Origin: Lineus longissimus
Taxonomy: Eukaryota; Nemertea; Pilidiophora; Heteronemertea; Lineidae
Direction: 5' to 3'
Assembly (NCBI RefSeq): GCF_910592395.1
Contig: NC_088321.1
Span: 1,738,001-1,798,000, forward strand
Length of the DNA: 60,000 nt
In this document: in pieces, positions 25,701-33,393 of the stretch
Layout: each line of letters begins with the position of its first letter
Position numbering within the stretch: position 1 is the first letter of the stretch
Translations under genes and position numbers: made by a program
Notes under the pieces: generated by a model
Told to the model about the DNA's origin: nothing
Database searches by the model: none
What the model saw: only the letters and a program-made list of their open reading frames with translations

Positions 25701-28700
25701 TTTGGTCAATTTAAGGCCTGGTGAAACCATGTGCAAACGTCACGACTCCCTGTTGAATAGTTATTGCAACGAATGTGCGATAGCTGTGTGCATGGTGTGT
25801 GTCAATCTAGAGCACGGAGACCACACAATCGAAAACCTAGAGGACACTGTAGAAAAGAAAAGAAATGCATTGAAGGTCATATTAGAGGAAAAGCAGGCGA
25901 AAATGAATGCGGTTACAGACCTGAAGTACAAGCTGATGGCAATTCAAGAGATAGCCTCCAAGAGAGACAAGCAGGATACATTGGTCAAGGAAATAGAGGA
26001 CCATGCCGAAGTGTGTATCAGCCAGATCGTAAAGTGGAAAGAAGACTTGAAAACACAAGTGAAAACATTCTACAAGACAAATAGAGAAATTCCAGTCACT
26101 TTGGAAAAGGTGTCCAAAACGATTGGAAAGCTTCAGGTGCCATTACAAAGAGCAAGTACACTTCTGTCCACAAACGAATGTCACCAGGGACAAATAGACA
26201 AGCTGGCTGCACAGCAGAAGGAACTAGAAGCTCTTTCAGATGCGGGGGATGACATAGATGGCCTGTTACGACAGAATCGACCCCATGAACTACCCCTTTA
26301 TAACTGCAGTTTCGTTCCGGAGCAAGTGACCTCATGTTTGGGAAAGGTAGTAAGTTCTGAAGTCAACTTCCTAGATACAGAAAAACAAGATCAGACAGAA
26401 ATCTTCAAATATATCTATGAAGATAGTTCCAACAACACATTCATTCCATGTGTAGCTAATCTCGGCCAGAAGTTCGCAGTTACCAAACCAACGAGAGGAG
26501 AGCCAGCAGTAGCCATCGACATATTTGAATTCCCGGGCACCCTAAAACGCACCTTCAAGGATCACGTCCCTCCGCTGTATGACATGTCGTCCACTCCCGA
26601 TGGTAAACTTGCTGTACTTTCCAACGGTACAGGAGGCACTGGATGCAGCGTCAAACTGTTTGATCCAGACGCTGGTTACATCAGCTCCACTCGTGATATC
26701 GACATAACAGAACCACTTTCCCTTGGTGTGACCCTACAACACCAGTACGTCATCCTTGAAGGGAACGAAGAGGGACAGAAAATCCTTACTGTGGTTGATA
26801 AGGATGGAAATTTGAAATTGAAACATGAAATTGAGGGAGTCAAACGACCCAGGAGGGTATCATGCGGTGGAAGTATCATATATGTCGTAGGAGACAGCAT
26901 AGCATATTTTGAGATAACAGGTGGGGAAATACATCAAATAACACAGGCTGGTAATCTCCCTGAGCACCATTACATAGATATCTCAGCAACAATATGGGAT
27001 GATGTTTTTCTGATTTACAGACTTGGGAATGTCCTAAAATTGGCTAAATGGAAAGTGGACAAACATGTTAATGAGTTGTTTAGGGGTGCCTGGCTTTGCA
27101 CGCACAAGACAGAAGCTGACAAGGAAGCAAGGATCTCTGTGAGGGATGGCCACATTGTTTGGTCGCATGGTCAAACAGTTCAAGTGTTTGCATTCAAATA
27201 TGAGTAGAACAACACTAAGGCCACATTTTTTTATTTGTTGGATTACGAATCCGCCTGGGGTCATTTTCCGGAAAGTGGAAAAACATAAAAGTCCCGACGA
27301 CCGTTTTTGACAGACTTTTGAGAAATGAACAAATATTATTCCCGACGACCAATTTCAACCAATTTTTATTTTTTGGGTTCACCTTGTATGATCTGAGACT
27401 AAAATGGATAAAAAATAAGGGTGTTTTAATCTTATTTCCCCCATCCCACATAGATTTTGAGTCTGATGGAATGTGTTTTTTTTCTCCTGCTCCATATAAG
27501 TTTTAAGATTGAAGAAATTTTTTTTTCAATTTCTGGCCCACCCACATTGGTTTTGGATCTGAAATATCGTAATCCAACTGATTAAAAAAGTGTGGCCTAA
27601 GTCTTTAGACGGACTCAAAGTGACGCTCTTCGGTTTTAAGGAAATAATGATATTTAGATAACACTGGAACCAACCAATTTTTTTGACATGCCATCAAAGA
27701 ATTTATATTAGAATTGGTGAACTATACGTACAAATGTGTTCCAGAATTCTGAAGTTGGATACTCAAATTGGTTTGTACTTTACTGCATACATTCATTTGA
27801 ATGGGTCCCTAAGTCAGTGGGCCTACAATTACGAATTTCCAACTTTTATTCTAAAAATTCTAGATTTATAGGCGAAATGATAATTGACATTATGTTATAT
27901 GCATGTGATTACCACCTCGCGCGGGAAATTGTAATTAAGAAGCGGGAAAAAAACGGGATAACAGTTAAAAAACAAAAAAATGATGATGATGATGATGATG
28001 ATGAACTGTAGATTGAGTGTAAATGCACTATGCGTCAACGGAGCCTCATTTTGAATTCAGCGGTTTGAGTTCGGCAACCATAACCGCTTGGGTTGGTGCA
28101 AAATGTGGAAGCAGTCAAAAAAGTATTTAAAACCACATCATTATGATCCAAAATGTTGGCCAAAACTTCGCCTCCACCTCGGTTCGAGTCTACATTTTAG
28201 CTCCACCCTCGCGATTCTTGTGAGACAACCAATACCGTCAGTTTCGGTATCAATTCCTCAAGCAAAGGGCATAGGCCTATAAATAGAAGCGTACTCACTT
28301 TGAATCTGAACTCGCCCTTATCTTCAGAGTACGCGGGATCGCCCTCACGCTTCCCATAATAGTATTCATCTAACGGCACCCAGCTTCCCGGCTTCAGAAT
28401 ATTATGGCGGACTTCGGGCAATGAAGTCGTCTGGCCTTGAGGCAGGCGAACACCCAGACCGTGTGTACCTGAGATTGGCTTCGTCCTCGATGACGGGCCG
28501 GGTCTCGGCGCGAGTTTTGGCGCCGGTGCCGCGACTGTGTCAGTGGTCTGTAAGAAGCAAGTAGAAGTGGTCAACACCAGAATTTGGCCAAGACCGAGCT
28601 TTTAGTGCTGATTTTGAAAGAAATGTACATACAGTAGAACCTCCCTTAGCAGACACCTCTCTATTAAGGACACCCTCTCTATTAGGGACACCCTCTCTAT

Positions 28701-31700
28701 TAGGGACACCCTCTCTATTAGGGACACCCTCTCTATTAAGGACAACCTCTCTATCAAGGACAACCTCTCTATTGAGGACACTATCTTCGGTCCCAAATTG
28801 GGTGTTTCCATTCAATTTGACCTCTCTAATCAGGACACCTCTGTAATAAGGACAGTACTTGTCAGTCCCGTGGGTGTCCTTAGCAGAGAGGTTCTGCTGT
28901 ATTTGACAATAATAATGAACAATGTATACATTCTTAAATTGTAAACATTCTTAAAAAGAAGTACGCTGTTCGTAATTACGGGCAGTCCAGGAAAATACAA
29001 ATTCGGTTATTCACTATGCGTAGCACAGTTACGCATACTAATTTGCATAAATAGCGATGCTGAAATTTATATCTTATACGTACTTTAATTATAATCAGGA
29101 AATGTTCAAATTTGATTACAAATTTCAAATTTCTCACGAATGGCATAGGCCTTTAACATCTACTCTATTTATCCGAGGGTAACGGTGGATTGATCTTGTG
29201 AGAACCACCACTAAAAGTTTTAAAGCTTTTGGCAAAAACGACTGTGCGATCAAAGACATAAGTTCAGGCCTCAAATTTCCCCACGGCACAAGTGGCAAAT
29301 GCCGCCCGAATGCTGTAGAGACAAAGAAAGTTTTTTTTTAATGACCCTCCCGAGTAATACACTTTAAAAGGCCATAATATGACTGCAAACGACTTTAAAT
29401 TGTATCACTGTGGAGATTCATCTATCCAGGTAGATTGATAATTGGACAGTTTATAACCTGATAACTCTGGATAATATTGACTTACATTTCATAAGCTTTC
29501 CGGCTCAGCCGAGTCCTTGGTCACATGATCACTGGTGACGTCATCGGGCGTAGTGATCGGCGGGGATCCCGAATTCGACTGTGCCCCCCTCCTGACTCTG
29601 GTCCTCAAGATGTTGCCCGCCGATCACTGCGCCCGATGAGTCCGAAAGCTTATGAAATTTAAGTCAATATTATCCAGAGTTATCAGATTATAAACTGGCC
29701 AACTATGACTTCAGATTGAATGAATGATATTGAACTCCAGATTATCAAAACCTTGAAAGAAATGGAATTTTAAAAACAATTTAGTGTTAATTTTGAAAAA
29801 TGCCGCAGAGAGCCTCATCTCTCCACAGCAATTTTCAAAGAGAAGGTTTTTTGCGAATTTTGAGTTCTGAAGTAACTTTTTGTAGTCAGGAACTCTCGTA
29901 TTTCTTCAACATGGTTTTCATTAAAGGGTGACTATAGGCAGGAGGAGAGGGGCTAATTTGGCCATCTTCAAGTGACTAATATACACAGTAAGGGCACTGG
30001 GTCATGTCAGATTCAGCACTAAATATATCCCTTGTACAAGCGTGAATCATTCGACCTACTGTGAGATGTGAGAGACCCCTATTGGCGACTTTGTGTAACT
30101 TTATCTTGCCTGCCTAGCTGTTGCCTATATTCTCCCTTTAAGAAAGGATGCAACAAAGGGTCCTCCTGTTGGTGTTGAGAGTAAAACCTCACACCGCCAT
30201 CTTCTGTTGAGAGTCATTTGTGCGCAGAGAAATATTGTTATAAGTTATGCTTGGCATTTTGTAAACAACGCTATCCATTTATAGGTGGCGCTACTTACCG
30301 CTTGCTGCTGGACCGACTGTTGCTGGAGGATGATTTGAGCAGACGGTATCTGTATCTGCTGATTGCCGATCTTTAGGATTTGGTAGCCAGCAAATTGCTG
30401 CGCGGCAGGTTGCGACTGCTAGAAATTAAAATGGTGAGATCAGCAACGTGGAAATTGTAAGGCTTGCCCTGGCTGAGCCTAAGCTATTTTGAGCGATAGT
30501 CTGCATACTGCTTGCTGCAAGACCCGTTGCGACTGCTAGAAATTAAAATGGTGAGATCAGCAACGTTGAAATTGTAAGGCTTGCCCTGGCTGAGCCTAAG
30601 CTATTTTGAGCGATAGTCTGCATACTGCTTGCTGCGAGATGCGTTGCAACTGCTAGAAATTAAAATGGTGAGATCAGCAACGAGGAAATTGTAAGGCTTG
30701 CCCTGGCTGAGCCTAAGCTATTTTGAGCGATAGTCTGCATACTGCTTGCTGCGAGACGCGTTGCGACTGCTAGAAATTAAAATGGTGAGATCAGCAACGT
30801 GGAAATTGTTAGACCTGCCCTGGCCGATTCTTAATGACCTCCAGGGGTAACCAGGAGATCGCCAAGTTCCACTCTTTTGATTGAAAGCCAGCTGCAGTGA
30901 GGTACTTTTGATGTACTGTGATATCGGATCAGGCCTTTCAATTACGTGGAGACCTCTACACCCTGTATTTTTTAGCCTATTTTGGGGGACATGTTTTTTT
31001 GCTTTTTAGCTTAATTTGGGGACATTTCATCGCGCCAATTTGCCTGAACAGCGACGTCATAAATCAAAGTTAGTGACTGATATCACCACATACACCTGAA
31101 AAATCATAATTTTAGGGTAAAAACTATAAAATTAGGCCATTTGGATGAGATTTGGTTATGTTAGGGGTCAAAAAATGCTTCAGGGGGTCATATTATTTAA
31201 AAAAAACCAAAACAAAACAAAAAAAACCCCAAAAAAACAACCTAATTTGGGGACATCCTGTACGGCCTACAGTGCCTGAACAGCGACGTCATAAATCAAA
31301 GTTAGTGACTGATATCACCACATACACCTGAAAAATCATAATTTTAGGGTAAAACTATAAAATTAGGTGTAGGAATCATGTAATTGAGAGGCCTGCGGAC
31401 AGACCCCTATTGACACGTTGGAGTATTTTTTGTATTGCTTTCCAAGCTGCTGCATACAGAGTCCCTTTAATCTTGAGTTAGATTTGATGCTGTGTTTGAT
31501 ATTAAAAATAATAAAAAAATGTATTAAAGGGCATAAGAAAAAACTTTTGTCGGTTTTTTGTACAAAAATTGCTTCCAGCAGGACCATGACGACAGGATGA
31601 ATGACGACTCATTTAACTGCAATAAACAATATGCACTAGATAGAACAGGGTCCGATTGTTAGAAAGCATGTTAGCTCATAACATCATGCTGTCATGTTGT

Positions 31701-33327
31701 GACATGTGCATTGATGTACATGAAACAACATGTCAACACGATGTTACACGTGCATTGATGTACATGAAACAACATGTCAACATGATGTTACACGTGCATT
31801 GATGTACATGAAACAACATGTCAACATGATGTTACACGTGCATTGATGTACATGAAACAACATGTCAACATGATGTTACATGTGCATTGATGTACATGAA
31901 ACAACATGTCAACATGATGTTACATGTGCATTGATGTACATGAAACAACATGTCAACATGATGTTATATGTGCATTGATGTACATGAAACAACATGTCAA
32001 CATGATGTTACATGTGCATTGATGTACATGAAACAACATGTCAACATGATGTTACATGTGCATTGATGTACATGAAACAACATGTCAACATGATGTTACA
32101 CGTGCATTGATGTACATGAAACAACATGTCAACATGATGTTACACGTGCATTGATGTACATGAAACAACATGTCAACATGATGTTACACGTGCATTGATG
32201 TACATGAAACAACATGTCAACATGATGTTACACGTGCATTGATGTACATGAAACAACATGTCAACATGATGTTACACGTGCATTGATGTACATGAAACAA
32301 CATGTCAACATGATGTTACACGTGCATTGATGTACATGAAACAACATGTCAACATGATGTTACACGTGCATTGATGTACATGAAACAACATGTCAACACG
32401 ATGTTATGAGCTAACATGCTTTCTAACAACCGGGCCCAGGGGTGTGTAATTAGCCCCGTTTGAAATTCGCAAGCAATCCCCAACACTGCCGTCCAACACC
32501 GGTGAATATCATTATCAGAGAACGGCATCTACAACAATGACAATAACAATAACAATAGTTTATTTCTCGCATATAACCTGACATGAGGCCATTGTGAGGC
32601 TGACAAAAGAGATACACAATCAGATGGCATTAAGCGGGTTGCATTTACAATACAAATACAGTTAATATGATTAAGTAATTGGGTTAAGGTGATTACGAGC
32701 ACCGACTACAAGACAATAGTTCTGCAGAACCATTGTCCTGCAATCGATGCTCGTGATCACCTCAAACTCACAGCGATGAGTCCACAAAAACGTGCTAAAT
32801 TTGGCAATTTGGTTTACTTTTAACTGAGAAGATCTGTGTAATACTACCAGTGGTGGCGCATGGTGTCAGGTTTGGACACTATCATCCTGACCAGGTCAAT
32901 CCCACCCCGAGTTGTCCCCTTAGAAAAAATTTATGTAAAGTGTCATTGATCACTGTGATAATTCTCAAGAAATTTGAGTTTTATTAAAACCTACCACTTT
33001 CGTCGGTGCCAACTGCACGCCAGATGACATCGTCAATGGCGTCGTCGCTATGACAAGCTTCTGCCCGGCTGCTGTTGTCATCACGTTCTGTTTCTGAAGG
33101 TTCGTAGCGCTGGCAACAGGGGGCGCTGGCCCTGCCTTCGAAGGCGTCTCGCCGATAATGATGACGTCTGAATCGTCCGATGGAACTGAAAACAATCAAA
33201 GGAATGAACGAAATTTTCATTTTTGTACCGCAAAAAATTGTCGAAATCGAAACCTCTGCTAAGGAGTGTTTTGTGAGGCTGCCACCTCCCTGGCAGAGGT
33301 AGAAAATGGTTCCACGACTTTTACCTT

Positions 33328-33393
<66 letters not shown>

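Noticed and set aside
31690-32400. Regular repeats resembling a CRISPR array
   Set aside because: The 44-bp units are contiguous without unique spacers, and the context is a eukaryotic intron.
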